The notes: a model not told the origin generated them from the sequence alone. Positions 47,330 to 57,410 are shown, counted from the stretch's first letter. The stretch: 64,000 bases of DNA from Psychromonas sp. 14N.309.X.WAT.B.A12 (GCF_030397575.1 NZ_JAPNXS010000007.1:163291-227290); one strand, 5' to 3'. Numbers and translations: made by a program.

Positions 47330-49339
47330 TTAACGAGATGCATTTAAAATACTCTCAAAGACTTCATTTGCCACTGTAATAACACGAGCAGCAGCACTAT
47401 AGTATTGTTGATACTTTAATAAATTAGCAGCTTCTTCATCCATATTTACACCACTCACTAACTGAATCCTTTCAAATGATTGGTCTTTCAAAATAGAAGC
47501 AGATTGCATGGCTACATCGGCATTGGCGGTCTTTGCACCGACTTCTGATATCATGCCGTTATAAACATCTTGAAATGTCGCTTTTTTACCATTCATGATT
47601 TTTGCATCTTGCAAATCAGTCATAGCTAACATGTTACGGTTATCACTATCACCGGTTTCATTAAAGACTAAGGTAAACTCATCATTAGGCAGAGGAGCAC
47701 CTTTCGTTAATTCCACCTCGACACCACCAGCGATAAGTGTCGCTTTACCGCTTAACGGATCAACAGGTGCAGTTAATTCTGCTGCGTTAACTTTAGAACC
47801 ATTTTTATCAAATACGTTATAAGCCAACACGCTATTATTGCTATTTGCAGAAACTCTAATGGTTAACGGATTATCTTCTTTAACGTAGTGAGGATGAGAT
47901 TTGTCCACCAGGCCACTCACACGTAACTCAGCAGTTCCTGTATTTAACTCACCGCCTAAAGCTTTTACCTCTGCTTCAGCAGCAGCCACTTTCTTAGGAT
48001 CAGTTTCTTGTAAACTAGCTTCTAGGGCGCCATAACGCGTTGGGCGTAAGGTAAATGTTTTACCTTCCTGCAATGGAGTCACCATTGAGTCAATGCCAAC
48101 GCTAATACCAGCCCCAGGAATATCAAAGCGATTATCAGTAGCTAAATCATCAATCGCGACTTGATTTGTTTCACCCGTTCTATTGTTAGTAACAGAAAAA
48201 GCGATAGACGTTCCTGGAATATGCTCAGTAACTTTCAATGTTAACTCGTCTGGTGAAAGCGTGGTTAAATCATCGATACGCACACTTAATGCCGCTTTTC
48301 CTAAATTATCGTTATGACTTAGAACGCGACTTTCCATAGAGTCTTTGCTGTTTATATCATTAAATAGGTCTTGACCAATTTGACCATCCAGCGTTTGCCC
48401 TTGCTTCTGCTGTTCGTTCAGTGCATGAGTCAAACCGATGACACTTTGCCCTAGTTGATTCATCGCAACTTCTAAATCTTTATCTCGACTATTAAATAGC
48501 CCAGCTACTTCTCCACCAAGTTGATTACCATTAATCATAGCGGCTTTACCATTAAACTGCAGCGCCAACTGTTTACGCGCAGGATCAGGGTCTCCATCAA
48601 CAGCTAATACTTCTTGTGCATTCTGCCCCATGACTAAGCCTTGACCACTGCCAATATAAACATTAACCATATGATTATCGGTTGCCACTACTGACGTATT
48701 AACATATTTGCTCAGTTCAGTGATTGCTAAATTACGCTTATCCAATAAATCATTAGCTCCCGCTCCGTTACCAGGACCTCCGACAGACGCTATTTGATCA
48801 TTGAGACTGGCAATACTTGCAGCTAGTTCTGACATCACTGATGCAGAATTCTCGATATCTGCATTGATACCTTTGTATTGATTGTCTAAGTGCTTATACA
48901 GGGTGTTATATTGGTTAACCATGCTGCCAGCATCTTCTAAAAAAACCGTACGCGCTTCTAATAGATTAGGATTGTCAGCCACACTGGATAATGATGAAAA
49001 CATATTAATAACCGGGGTAGTTACAGATGTACTCTCGTTGGATAACAAGCTATCCATTTGATTTGCCTGAGTATACTTTTCTTTGTAATAAGCATGGTTA
49101 GTGGTGTTGATCATATTTTCGGTAAAAGCAAACTGATCATAAGCGCGGTCAATGCTACTTACCATTGAGCCAGTGCCAATAAAATGAGAACTTAAACGTT
49201 GAGCGCCCGTTGTACTCACATCAACACTTTGACGAGAATAGCCTTCAGTACTTACGTTACTGATATTGTGACTGGTTGTTGCTAAGTTAGCTTGAGAGGT
49301 ATAAACCCCAGACAGTCCAATTTGTAATAGATCAGCCAT
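47330..49339 (-). CDS. flgK: flagellar hook-associated protein FlgK
   Basis: Hook-associated protein 1, about 669 residues. ADLLQIGLSGVYTSQANLAT and HNISNVSTEGYSRQSVDVS at the N-terminus and GVNMDEEAANLLKYQQYYSA at the C-terminus are hallmarks. The central region is larger than E. coli FlgK (547). ATG at 49339 is chosen because AGGAGAT precedes it; it overlaps the flgJ stop by eight bases, so translation is coupled. Confidence 0.96.
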   Translation of the reverse strand: MADLLQIGLSGVYTSQANLATTSHNISNVSTEGYSRQSVDVSTTGAQRLSSHFIGTGSMVSSIDRAYDQFAFTENMINTTNHAYYKEKYTQANQMDSLLSNESTSVTTPVINMFSSLSSVADNPNLLEARTVFLEDAGSMVNQYNTLYKHLDNQYKGINADIENSASVMSELAASIASLNDQIASVGGPGNGAGANDLLDKRNLAITELSKYVNTSVVATDNHMVNVYIGSGQGLVMGQNAQEVLAVDGDPDPARKQLALQFNGKAAMINGNQLGGEVAGLFNSRDKDLEVAMNQLGQSVIGLTHALNEQQKQGQTLDGQIGQDLFNDINSKDSMESRVLSHNDNLGKAALSVRIDDLTTLSPDELTLKVTEHIPGTSIAFSVTNNRTGETNQVAIDDLATDNRFDIPGAGISVGIDSMVTPLQEGKTFTLRPTRYGALEASLQETDPKKVAAAEAEVKALGGELNTGTAELRVSGLVDKSHPHYVKEDNPLTIRVSANSNNSVLAYNVFDKNGSKVNAAELTAPVDPLSGKATLIAGGVEVELTKGAPLPNDEFTLVFNETGDSDNRNMLAMTDLQDAKIMNGKKATFQDVYNGMISEVGAKTANADVAMQSASILKDQSFERIQLVSGVNMDEEAANLLKYQQYYSAAARVITVANEVFESILNASR

Positions 49340-50360
49340 TGTTATCTCCTGCAACAACAGCTTTGAAGCTATCGCTATTCATAATTTTTTTCACTTTTTC
49401 AGCATATTGTGGATCCGTTGCATAACCTGCATTTTGCAACTCTTCAATGTAACGATCTGCATTACCACCTTGCTGTAAAGCTTGCTCATAACGTTTATTA
49501 TTTTTAATGAAGTGAGTGTAATCATTAAAGCTTTCTTGCAGCCCTTCATAAACACGGAAGTTAGAGCGACGTTTAACACCCACACCATTTTCTACTTCAA
49601 GGCTATTCTTATTGACACTCTCGCCTTGCCAGCCACCATGAGATTTAATATTAAATAGATTAAAACTGCTTTCTTGCTCAGACGTTTGTAGAACTTTCTT
49701 ACCCCACCCAGTTTCTAAAGCAGATTGTGCAACAAGTACTTCAGGTGTAACGCCTAATGCTTTTGCCGCTTTTTTAGCGTACGGCAATAACGACGCAATA
49801 AATGATGAAGGAGTACTAAAGTCAGCCGCCTTAGTTTGCTTGACTTGTTCAGTCACTTCACTAACCCCATTCAATTGATTTTGTTTAGTACTGTCATTAA
49901 CTCTGGTTATTGATAACTCTCTTAATTGATCCGGCTTATTGAATTGAATATTAGCTGGTGCTGGGTTTAGCTCATGCATTGCCATTGGTTGCGCTTGATT
50001 AGGCATGGTTAACTTGTCTTGATCTACAGATTGCAAACGTACCATCGAAGTTGGGTCGAGTTGTCTTACCAAAGCATCCGCTAACCCCAAAGTACCATGC
50101 CGGCTGATATCAACAGCGAGCTGCTTATCTTGCATATCTGTATAAAATTTAGTTTGTTGGTTGTTAAATGGGCTTTCCGTCTCAAAAGCTTCATTAGCTT
50201 GGCGCATTGATTTAATTAGCATGCTCGCAAACATCGATTCGAATTGATTCGCGACTTCACGTATCGTTTCTTTATCGTTTGTCTTGGTTTTTTGACGCAA
50301 TTGCTCTAACCCTTGTAAATCAAAGTAATTGCTTGCTTGCGTAATCGTTTGACTGCTCAT
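49332..50360 (-). CDS. flgJ: flagellar rod assembly protein and muramidase FlgJ
   Basis: Protein of 342 residues with two parts. The N-terminal rod-capping domain (about 15-115) has EVANQFESMFASMLIKSMRQ and the GTLGLADALVRQ end. The C-terminal glucosaminidase-type hydrolase (about 185-335) has the catalytic Glu in QSALETGWGKKVL. It digests peptidoglycan to let the rod grow. It starts a unit flgJ-flgK-flgL, with a sigma54 promoter 35 bases upstream, and is separated from flgI by an inserted antiporter gene. Confidence 0.95.
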   Translation of the reverse strand: MSSQTITQASNYFDLQGLEQLRQKTKTNDKETIREVANQFESMFASMLIKSMRQANEAFETESPFNNQQTKFYTDMQDKQLAVDISRHGTLGLADALVRQLDPTSMVRLQSVDQDKLTMPNQAQPMAMHELNPAPANIQFNKPDQLRELSITRVNDSTKQNQLNGVSEVTEQVKQTKAADFSTPSSFIASLLPYAKKAAKALGVTPEVLVAQSALETGWGKKVLQTSEQESSFNLFNIKSHGGWQGESVNKNSLEVENGVGVKRRSNFRVYEGLQESFNDYTHFIKNNKRYEQALQQGGNADRYIEELQNAGYATDPQYAEKVKKIMNSDSFKAVVAGDNNG

Positions 50361-50394
50361 TAACCAACCTCATTTTTGCTGTAATATTAATAAA

Positions 50395-50409
50395 GCAAAA
50401 AAAATGCCA
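50395..50409 (-). promoter_or_regulatory. sigma54 promoter for flgJKL
   Basis: Minus-strand TGGCA, eight Ts, then GC places GG and GC at the exact -24/-12 spacing of an RpoN promoter. The transcript would start near 50383, about 23 bases above the flgJ ATG. It overlaps the hairpin and T-run described next. Confidence 0.72.
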
Positions 50410-50440
50410 CTTATTTAATTTTCGTGAATAAGTGGCATTT
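50397..50440 (-). terminator. terminator overlapping the flgJ promoter
   Basis: Thirteen-base stem AATGCCACTTATT/AATAAGTGGCATT with an 11-base loop and a run of eight Ts on the minus strand. It would stop transcripts coming through from flgI, antisense to the antiporter gene. Confidence 0.78.
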
Positions 50441-50538
50441 ACTAACTAATCATCAAAGCAGATGCAGTTTTTTAAGCAAAGCGCTGTCGCATCGAGTAGA
50501 ATGCCTGCGGATTTTTGACCCTACCACAAGGAATAATT

Positions 50539-51864
50539 ATGCTTAACCCTGTTTTACTGGCGGTATGTATCATGCTCATACTGTCGATGATGCGTATCAA
50601 TGTTGTTATCGCGCTGACATTGAGTGCATTAGTTGGCGGTTTAACCGCTGGTTTATCTTTACCTGATACGATTTCAGCTTTTGAAAGTGGTTTAGGTGGC
50701 GGTGCAACGATTGCATTAAGTTATGCAATGCTTGGTGCCTTTGCTGTTGCTATTTCAAAGTCAGGTATTACAGATCTTTTATCGCAGGCAATCATTAAAC
50801 GATTAAATGCCCAACAAGCTCAAAACACATCGCAATTTATTAAGTATGGTGTGTTCTCAGTTATTTTATTAATGACTATCTCTTCACAAAATATTATTCC
50901 TGTACATATCGCATTTATTCCAATCCTTATTCCTCCACTATTAGGCGTGTTTAACCGTTTACGTGTCGATAGACGTTTAACAGCCTGTATCTTAACCTTT
51001 GGTTTAGTAACACCATATATGGTATTGCCTGTTGGTTTTGGTGGTATTTTCTTAAACAACATCTTGTTAAAAAACCTGCATGATAACGGCTTAGATGTAA
51101 CAGCTAGCCAAGTACCGACTGCAATGATTTTACCTGCATTAGGTATGGTCACAGGTTTATTAATTGCGATTTTTATTAGCTACCGTAAACCACGTGAGTA
51201 TCAACAGAAAATTGAAGCAAACAGCACCACTGAATTTAAAACGCTAAACAAACGTCATATTATTGTCGCTTTAATAGCGATTGTGGCGACGTTAAGCGTA
51301 CAATTAATTACAGGTTCAATGATTGTTGGTTCATTAGCTGGCTTTAGTGTATTCACATTTGGTGGCGTAATTGCTTGGAAAGAAACGCATGATGTATTCA
51401 CTAAAGGTGTACACATGATGGCAATGATCGGCTTTATTATGATTGCAGCAGCAGGTTTTGCGGCAGTAATGAAAGCAACGGGCAGTGTTGATACATTGGT
51501 ATCAGCATTATCATCAGGCATTGGCGATAACAAAGCATTAGCCGCACTATTAATGTTAGTGATTGGTTTACTGGTTACCATGGGAATAGGCTCATCGTTC
51601 TCAACCATCCCAATTATTGCCACTATCTATGTACCGTTAGCGATTGCTTTTGGTTTCTCTCCGATGGCAATTATTGCCTTAGTGGGTACAGCTGCAGCAT
51701 TAGGTGATGCCGGTTCTCCAGCCTCTGACTCTACATTAGGTCCAACATCGGGTCTTAATGCAGATGGTCAACACGACCACATTAGAGATACCGTGATCCC
51801 AACTTTCTTGCATTACAACATACCTGTTATCACCTTTGGTTGGATAGCTGCAATGACCTTGTAA
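50539..51864 (+). CDS. Na+/H+ antiporter family protein (NhaC-like)
   Basis: Membrane protein of about 441 residues with 11-12 predicted helices. The C-terminal [20 protein letters not shown] and [16 protein letters not shown] motifs are characteristic of this Na+/H+ antiporter family found in Vibrio and Haemophilus. ATG at 50539 with AAGGA six bases before it is chosen over an upstream start. Ion specificity is inferred from family only. It lies on the plus strand inside an otherwise minus-strand flagellar run, between flgI and flgJ, bounded on both sides by hairpin terminators, so it forms an independent unit. Confidence 0.88.
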   Translation: MLNPVLLAVCIMLILSMMRINVVIALTLSALVGGLTAGLSLPDTISAFESGLGGGATIALSYAMLGAFAVAISKSGITDLLSQAIIKRLNAQQAQNTSQFIKYGVFSVILLMTISSQNIIPVHIAFIPILIPPLLGVFNRLRVDRRLTACILTFGLVTPYMVLPVGFGGIFLNNILLKNLHDNGLDVTASQVPTAMILPALGMVTGLLIAIFISYRKPREYQQKIEANSTTEFKTLNKRHIIVALIAIVATLSVQLITGSMIVGSLAGFSVFTFGGVIAWKETHDVFTKGVHMMAMIGFIMIAAAGFAAVMKATGSVDTLVSALSSGIGDNKALAALLMLVIGLLVTMGIGSSFSTIPIIATIYVPLAIAFGFSPMAIIALVGTAAALGDAGSPASDSTLGPTSGLNADGQHDHIRDTVIPTFLHYNIPVITFGWIAAMTL

Positions 51865-51899
51865 CTAATAAGCCATATACTGTAAATAACAGCCATAAC

Positions 51900-51929
51900 A
51901 AAAAAGGAAAGCATCTGCTTTCCTTTTTT
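51900..51929. terminator. bidirectional terminator between antiporter and flgI
   Basis: Symmetrical AAAAAAGGAAAGCA/TGCTTTCCTTTTTT hairpin with A-run and T-run on either side. It closes the antiporter (+) and flgI (-) units, which converge here. Confidence 0.88.
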
Positions 51930-51948
51930 AGTTTGTTCTACTTGATTA

Positions 51949-53073
51949 TTAGATAATGATTAACTCACCTTCTAATGCCCCGGCTTGTTTAAGCGCTTCT
52001 AATATGGCCATTAAGTCACCAGGAGCAAGACCTACTTCATTAACCGCTCTCACTAAGTCATTAAGGTTCACGCCTGGGTCAAACCTAAACATACGGCTAT
52101 CAGCTTGAGTGACATCAATGGTACTATTATCAATCACTTCAGTATTACCATTAGCAAACGCATTCGGCTGAGAAACAGTTTTGTTTTCACTGATAGTGAC
52201 GCTAATTCCACCATGGGTAATAGCTGTTGGCAACAACTTAACGTCTTGGCCAATGACAATGGTACCTGTACGTGAATTAACAATAATTTTGGCACTCGAA
52301 CGCGCAGGTTCAAATTCTAAATTTTCTAAGGTTGATAAGTATGAAACTCGTTGCGATACATCGCGTGGCGCTAGTACTTGTACTGAAGTCGCATCTAACA
52401 TACTCGCCGTGTGAGGGCCCACTAAGTTATTAATGGTATCAGCCATTTTTTTAGCTGTAGTAAAGTCAGCTTTGTGTAAATTAAAGGTAATAGTGTCACC
52501 CTGTCCGAAAGGTGATAATACCTCTCTTTCAACAATTGCTCCATTTGAAATGCGACCAACTGTTGGAGTGTTAATCACTACCTTAGAGCCATCGGCACCT
52601 TCTGCCCCTAAGCCTCCAACGACTAGACTACCTTGAGCTAGTGCGTACACTTTACCATCAACCCCTTTCAAAAAAGTTTGTAGCAACTCACCACCACGTA
52701 AACTTTTAGCTTCACCAATTGCAGATACGGTAATATCAATGGTTTGACCAGGTTTAGTAAAAGGTTTTAATTCCGCTGTAATAGCAACTGGTGCTACATT
52801 TTTAATTTTTAAGGTTTCACCTGGTGGCACGTTAATACCAAAATTTCGTAACATAGTTGAGAAAGCTTGCTCGGTAAAAGCACTGCTCTTTTCACCAGTT
52901 CCAGGTAAGCCAACTACTAGACCATAACCAACCAATTGGTTACTACGTACCCCTTGCACACTAGCAATATCTTTAATTCTCGCAGCATCAGCAATGCTAG
53001 CAAACAGTAGTAAACTAAATACAATACAAGTATTTAGCAGTAACTTGGTGTTATTCAATATAGTAAATGGCAT
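51949..53073 (-). CDS. flgI: flagellar P-ring protein FlgI
   Basis: Periplasmic P-ring protein of about 374 residues. The signal peptide runs from [16 protein letters not shown] to near [26 protein letters not shown] and [14 protein letters not shown] follow, and [20 protein letters not shown] lies near the C-terminus. ATG at 53073 is chosen because GGAG precedes it and it gives a clean signal peptide. It follows flgG directly; flgH, normally between them, is absent. Confidence 0.97.
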   Translation of the reverse strand: MPFTILNNTKLLLNTCIVFSLLLFASIADAARIKDIASVQGVRSNQLVGYGLVVGLPGTGEKSSAFTEQAFSTMLRNFGINVPPGETLKIKNVAPVAITAELKPFTKPGQTIDITVSAIGEAKSLRGGELLQTFLKGVDGKVYALAQGSLVVGGLGAEGADGSKVVINTPTVGRISNGAIVEREVLSPFGQGDTITFNLHKADFTTAKKMADTINNLVGPHTASMLDATSVQVLAPRDVSQRVSYLSTLENLEFEPARSSAKIIVNSRTGTIVIGQDVKLLPTAITHGGISVTISENKTVSQPNAFANGNTEVIDNSTIDVTQADSRMFRFDPGVNLNDLVRAVNEVGLAPGDLMAILEALKQAGALEGELIII

Positions 53074-53113
53074 ATTCTTCTCCAATACATTACCCATTAA
53101 GGCAATGTTTACG

Positions 53114-53902
53114 TTATAACTGTTGGCTAATGTAAGACAACATTTCATCCACAGCAGAAACCACTTTTGAATTCATTTCATAAACACGTTGACTCTCAAT
53201 CAGGTTCACTAATTCTTCTGTCACATTCACGTTTGAAGTTTCCAACATCCCTTGACGGATAAAGCCTAAACCATCAGCACCTGGTACACCTTCAATCGGT
53301 GCACCTGATGCGCCAGTCTCTGCAAATAAGTTTTCACCAAGTGGCTCTAAGCCTGATGCATTAATGAAAGCATTGACATTTAACTGTCCAACTACTTGGT
53401 TCGCAGCTTGACCAGCAATACTTACTGATACTTCACCTTGCGCACCAATACTAATTGATTGTGCATCATCTGGAATTTGTACTTGCGGTACTAAAGGGTA
53501 ACCAGAGCCAGGCGTTACCATCACTCCTTCTTCATTTAGCATAAACTGACCATTACGAGTAAATGCAGAGCTACCATCAGGCATCTCGATTTCAAAAAAA
53601 CCTTTACCGTCGATCATCACATCCAATGAATTATTAGTCGTTAGCGCATTACCCTGTGAAAAGTTCTTTTGCACCGCAACGACTTTTGCTCCCGAACCAA
53701 TCATCAAACCAGAAGGTAGTTTAGTATCCTGTGTCGCATTAGCGCCTGGTTGATTAACATTTTGGTAAAGTAAATCTTCAAAAATAGCTCTACTTTTTTT
53801 AAAACCAACGGTACTTGCATTGGCTAAGTTATTTGAAATGGTGGCAACGTTAGTTTGCTGTGCATCTAACCCTGTTTTACTAATCCATAAAGCGGAATGC
53901 AT
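53114..53902 (-). CDS. flgG: flagellar distal rod protein FlgG
   Basis: Distal rod protein of 262 residues. [20 protein letters not shown] and [18 protein letters not shown] at the N-terminus and [20 protein letters not shown] at the C-terminus are diagnostic. Length equals E. coli FlgG (260). It follows flgF by 36 bases and precedes flgI by 41 bases with no room for flgH. Confidence 0.98.
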   Translation of the reverse strand: MHSALWISKTGLDAQQTNVATISNNLANASTVGFKKSRAIFEDLLYQNVNQPGANATQDTKLPSGLMIGSGAKVVAVQKNFSQGNALTTNNSLDVMIDGKGFFEIEMPDGSSAFTRNGQFMLNEEGVMVTPGSGYPLVPQVQIPDDAQSISIGAQGEVSVSIAGQAANQVVGQLNVNAFINASGLEPLGENLFAETGASGAPIEGVPGADGLGFIRQGMLETSNVNVTEELVNLIESQRVYEMNSKVVSAVDEMLSYISQQL

Positions 53903-53938
53903 ACACTTCTCCTTAAACTTTTAATTTATAATCAATGA

Positions 53939-54685
53939 TTAAACGATCTTTAATAGAGATTCTGAACTCTGATCTATCTCTTCCGCTTTTTTCATCATCT
54001 TGACCTGCATTTCAAAATTACGCTGCAGGTTGATTAAACTCGTCAACTCACCGCTTAAATTTACGTTTGAGGCTTCTAAAGCACCACTAGTAACTACTAC
54101 CTCATTAGATACTTCAGGCTGTTGCCCATCTATACGTCGAAAATAGCCGTCTTCTCCACGCATTAAATCTTGAATATTGGGGTTCACTAATTTTAGCTGT
54201 GCAACCTCTTCCATACCGTCTGCGGGTGCTCCTTCAGGACGAATCTCAATAACACCATCATGACGAATAGAAAACTTTTCAATAGGCATCGGCACAAAAA
54301 TACTATTGCCTACGCTATCCAGTACTTCCTGCCCATTTGCATCAATTAAGAAGCCATCAGCAGTAATATTAAAATCCCCGCTACGTGTTAGCCCTTCATC
54401 TCCAGCATCAGCTCTCACCACAAACCACCCTTCGCCTTCGACGGCAACATCTAACTCTCGACCAGTCTCATGTACTATACCGCTGTCAAAATTTTGTCCT
54501 GGAGATTCTGCTAATGAAAAGACGCGAGTCGGTAACCCATCACCATGAACTTGCATACTACGAGCTTGTTCAAAGCTAGCTTTGAACCCAGTTTTGCTTG
54601 CATTTGCTAGGTTATTACTGTGAATCGCTAAGGCATTCATGTTCTCTTTAGCGCCAGACATTGATACATAAAGAAAATTATCCAT
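53939..54685 (-). CDS. flgF: flagellar proximal rod protein FlgF
   Basis: Rod protein of 248 residues. DNFLYVSMSGAKENMNALAI and [14 protein letters not shown] at the N-terminus, and NVNLSGELTSLINLQRNFEM at the C-terminus, match FlgF. First gene of flgF-flgG-flgI, with a sigma54 element about 70 bases upstream and a terminator behind flgE separating it from that gene. Confidence 0.97.
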   Translation of the reverse strand: MDNFLYVSMSGAKENMNALAIHSNNLANASKTGFKASFEQARSMQVHGDGLPTRVFSLAESPGQNFDSGIVHETGRELDVAVEGEGWFVVRADAGDEGLTRSGDFNITADGFLIDANGQEVLDSVGNSIFVPMPIEKFSIRHDGVIEIRPEGAPADGMEEVAQLKLVNPNIQDLMRGEDGYFRRIDGQQPEVSNEVVVTSGALEASNVNLSGELTSLINLQRNFEMQVKMMKKAEEIDQSSESLLKIV

Positions 54686-54755
54686 TTTGACTTCCTTAAC
54701 AATTCAAAGGTAAATAACAGCGAACAAGGTGTTTACTGTTTCGATAAATATAATT

Positions 54756-54770
54756 GCAAACATTGTGCCA
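54756..54770 (-). promoter_or_regulatory. sigma54 promoter for flgFGI
   Basis: Minus-strand TTGGCACAATGTTTGCAA is a near-perfect RpoN element (TTGGCAC, then TTGCA at the right spacing). The start would be near 54744, about 58 bases above flgF. Confidence 0.9.
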
Positions 54771-54824
54771 ACAAAGTAATTAGAGCGAATAAAATAGGTT
54801 GGATAAAAATACTGGAAGGACCTT

Positions 54825-54857
54825 AAACAAAAACGCACCCAAATGGGTGCGTTTAAA
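54825..54857 (-). terminator. terminator after flgE
   Basis: Perfect stem AAACGCACCC/GGGTGCGTTT with a four-base loop and T-rich minus-strand flank. It ends the flgBCDE unit before the flgF promoter. Confidence 0.88.
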
Positions 54858-54878
54858 AATAATATAAATTAGCTTCTA

Positions 54879-56252
54879 TTAACGAATTTGTAGGATTGTT
54901 TCTTGTAATGAAGAGCTAATCTCTAATGAACGAGAATTTGCCTGAAAGTTACGTTGTGCACTAATCAAATCAACTAACTCAGTGGTTAAATCAACATTAG
55001 ATTGCTCTAAAGCACCAGAACTAATACTACCAAACGTACCTGATCCAGCTTCTCCAGTAAGTGGGCCGCCAGAACTTTGAGATTCAGTCCAATTAGAGCC
55101 AGTTTGCGATAAACCTTGCTCATTTCTAAAACGTACCATTGCCACTCGAGCTAATGGATCTGAAGTACCATTACTATAAGAAACTTGTACTAGACCATCT
55201 GAGCCAATTTCAATACCCGTCAAACGACCTACCGTTAATCCATTTTGCTCTAGTCCCGTTACTTGGAAAGCAGAAGCAAATTGAGTAGGCTCTTCAAACT
55301 CAAGTGTAATTGCTTGAGTGCCATCAGCACCTGCAGATAAAACATCTGCGCCGTCAACACCTAAATTTTCAAAGGCCAAGACTTCAGGGCTTGAATCAAC
55401 ATAACCACCGTTTTCATCAAAGTTAAGTACGATACCATTATGCACTACTCCATCAGCATCTGTGTAACTTGCTGAAGTACCAATTGCATCATCAAAAGCG
55501 CCGTCGCCATTTGCATCTTGGAAGTAGTTGGCCGCCTCAACGCTATCCACAGGCTTGTTATCGACAGTTACAAATGAAACCCATTGGTTAGTGCCATCGG
55601 CAGAACCATTTTCCGGTTTAACATAGTAGGTATTTAGAACATGCGGCTCACCTAGAGAATCATAAATAGTAACCGAAGTGGCATTATTGTAGGTATCTGG
55701 ATCTGAAGGATCGAAATCAGCAAGTGGTTTCTCTTCATCTCCCGCAGGTAAATTAAGGCTAATACTAACCGCATCTGTTTTAACGGGTGTACCCGCTGTT
55801 TCAGGAATCTTAATTGGTTGTGTTGTAGCCAAACTTAGCGAAGAAGAACTACCATCAGGGTTAACAGGAAATGCTTGTAAATAGTTACCACTGTTGTCAA
55901 CCACATAGTTTTCTGAGTTTAATTTAAATGTACCAGAACGCGTATAGTTAACATTATTATCGTCAAGACCAGGTGCGGTAGCGAAAAAACCACTACCAGT
56001 AATCGCTAAATCTAATGGGTTATCGGTAAACTTAAGGCTACCTTGATGGAATTGTTGCGCTACAGCAGATACTGCCGCACCATCGCCCACTTTTGTCGCA
56101 CTATTAGTGAATAAGGAGTTTGCGTATACACTATCAAACTCGGCACGAGACTCTTTAAAACCAGCAGTACTGACATTAGAGATATTATTAGCAGTTGCAT
56201 CTAAATCTGTTTGTGCAGCTGAAATTCCGCTTAATGCTATATTAAATGACAT
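54879..56252 (-). CDS. flgE: flagellar hook protein FlgE
   Basis: Hook protein of 457 residues. SFNIALSGISAAQTDLDATA and NNISNVSTAGFKESRAEFD form the N-terminal D0/D1 region, and NVDLTTELVDLISAQRNFQA the C-terminal one. The middle holds the hook surface domains. Length is slightly above E. coli (402). It follows flgD by 15 bases and ends at a strong terminator. Confidence 0.97.
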   Translation of the reverse strand: MSFNIALSGISAAQTDLDATANNISNVSTAGFKESRAEFDSVYANSLFTNSATKVGDGAAVSAVAQQFHQGSLKFTDNPLDLAITGSGFFATAPGLDDNNVNYTRSGTFKLNSENYVVDNSGNYLQAFPVNPDGSSSSLSLATTQPIKIPETAGTPVKTDAVSISLNLPAGDEEKPLADFDPSDPDTYNNATSVTIYDSLGEPHVLNTYYVKPENGSADGTNQWVSFVTVDNKPVDSVEAANYFQDANGDGAFDDAIGTSASYTDADGVVHNGIVLNFDENGGYVDSSPEVLAFENLGVDGADVLSAGADGTQAITLEFEEPTQFASAFQVTGLEQNGLTVGRLTGIEIGSDGLVQVSYSNGTSDPLARVAMVRFRNEQGLSQTGSNWTESQSSGGPLTGEAGSGTFGSISSGALEQSNVDLTTELVDLISAQRNFQANSRSLEISSSLQETILQIR

Positions 56253-56267
56253 AGTAATTTCCTTTAA

Positions 56268-56963
56268 TTATATATTTTCTGCAACTTCAATTGCTTCATC
56301 CAGTTCAATACCGCCTAACCCTTTCAGGTTTAAATAGACGCTTGCAGAACCACCACCTAAACTGACACTTTCAACATGCGCATAACTCGCAGTTGTTAAT
56401 GCCTCTCCATTTCCGTTCACAGAACCAAAAGCTTCAAAAGTATAGGTGCCTTGTGGGGCAGGTTTGCCGTCGGCATCTAACCCATCCCAATCAAAGCGTT
56501 GGTTACCCGCACCAATTTCACCTAACTCAATGGTTTTAACAACATTACCAGCACTATTTTTAACAGAAACGGTAGTATTGATTGCACCAGTATTACTGGT
56601 GATAGAACCCGATGCGATCCCGCCTTCAGGAAGGAAAGCTTGATTATTTGGCACTAATACTTTTTTACCAACCAGTGAAGAAGCTTCTAAGGCTTGACTA
56701 GAATTAAGCACTTCTTTTATACCGGCAAATTCTGTTCCTAATGTGGCAATACCTTCGGCTGTAGTAAATGATGACATTTGAGAAATCATTTCCGCATTTT
56801 CAACGGGTGAAAATGGGTCTTGATAAGCCAGTTGCTGTGAAAGCAAGGAGAAAAAATCTTCTTGATCTAATTGTTGCTCAGCATCAATTTCTGTATTTTT
56901 CTTAATTTGTTCTTCAGTTAATGGCTTGGTTAAACTGAGACCTGATGAGGTTATAGTAGTCAT
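56268..56963 (-). CDS. flgD: flagellar hook capping protein FlgD
   Basis: Hook cap of 231 residues. DFFSLLSQQLAYQDPFSPVE near residue 38 is the conserved N-terminal cap segment, and the C-terminal half (about 110-225) is a FlgD Ig/tudor-like domain (RFDWDGLDADGKPAPQGTYT). It holds hook monomers while the hook is built. It lies between flgC and flgE with short gaps. Confidence 0.96.
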   Translation of the reverse strand: MTTITSSGLSLTKPLTEEQIKKNTEIDAEQQLDQEDFFSLLSQQLAYQDPFSPVENAEMISQMSSFTTAEGIATLGTEFAGIKEVLNSSQALEASSLVGKKVLVPNNQAFLPEGGIASGSITSNTGAINTTVSVKNSAGNVVKTIELGEIGAGNQRFDWDGLDADGKPAPQGTYTFEAFGSVNGNGEALTTASYAHVESVSLGGGSASVYLNLKGLGGIELDEAIEVAENI

Positions 56964-56973
56964 CTAATTATCC

Positions 56974-57390
56974 TTATTTACCCATTTGCAATGTACGGCT
57001 TAACATCTGTTTTGCTGCATCGGCAATTTGCACATTAGTTTGGTACGAGCGTGAAGCACTTATCATATTAGCCATCTCTTCCATTACATTGACATTAGAG
57101 TGAAAAATAAAACCATCTTCATCCGCTTTAGGATGATTAGGCGCATATTCTCGATTTAATTCGGCAGTACTTTCTACAATCCCCTGCACTTTCACTCCGA
57201 CACTACTATCGAGTCCACCCATTGCTCTGTCTAACTCTGCGGCAAAAACAGGGTGACGCGCTTTATAAGTTTCATCAATATTACTACTAACGCTATTGGC
57301 ATTCGCTAAGTTACTAGCAGTGGTATTTAATCGCACAGATTGCGCACTCATCCCAGTGCCGGCAACATCTAATACTTTTAATAAACTCAT
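56974..57390 (-). CDS. flgC: flagellar proximal rod protein FlgC
   Basis: Rod protein of 138 residues. SLLKVLDVAGTGMSAQSVRL and NTTASNLANANSVSS at the start and SNVNVMEEMANMISASRSYQ near the end are typical. Length matches E. coli (134). It follows flgB by 20 bases and precedes flgD by 10 bases. Confidence 0.97.
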   Translation of the reverse strand: MSLLKVLDVAGTGMSAQSVRLNTTASNLANANSVSSNIDETYKARHPVFAAELDRAMGGLDSSVGVKVQGIVESTAELNREYAPNHPKADEDGFIFHSNVNVMEEMANMISASRSYQTNVQIADAAKQMLSRTLQMGK

Positions 57391-57410
57391 GATTTTTCTC
57401 CCACTAGCAA

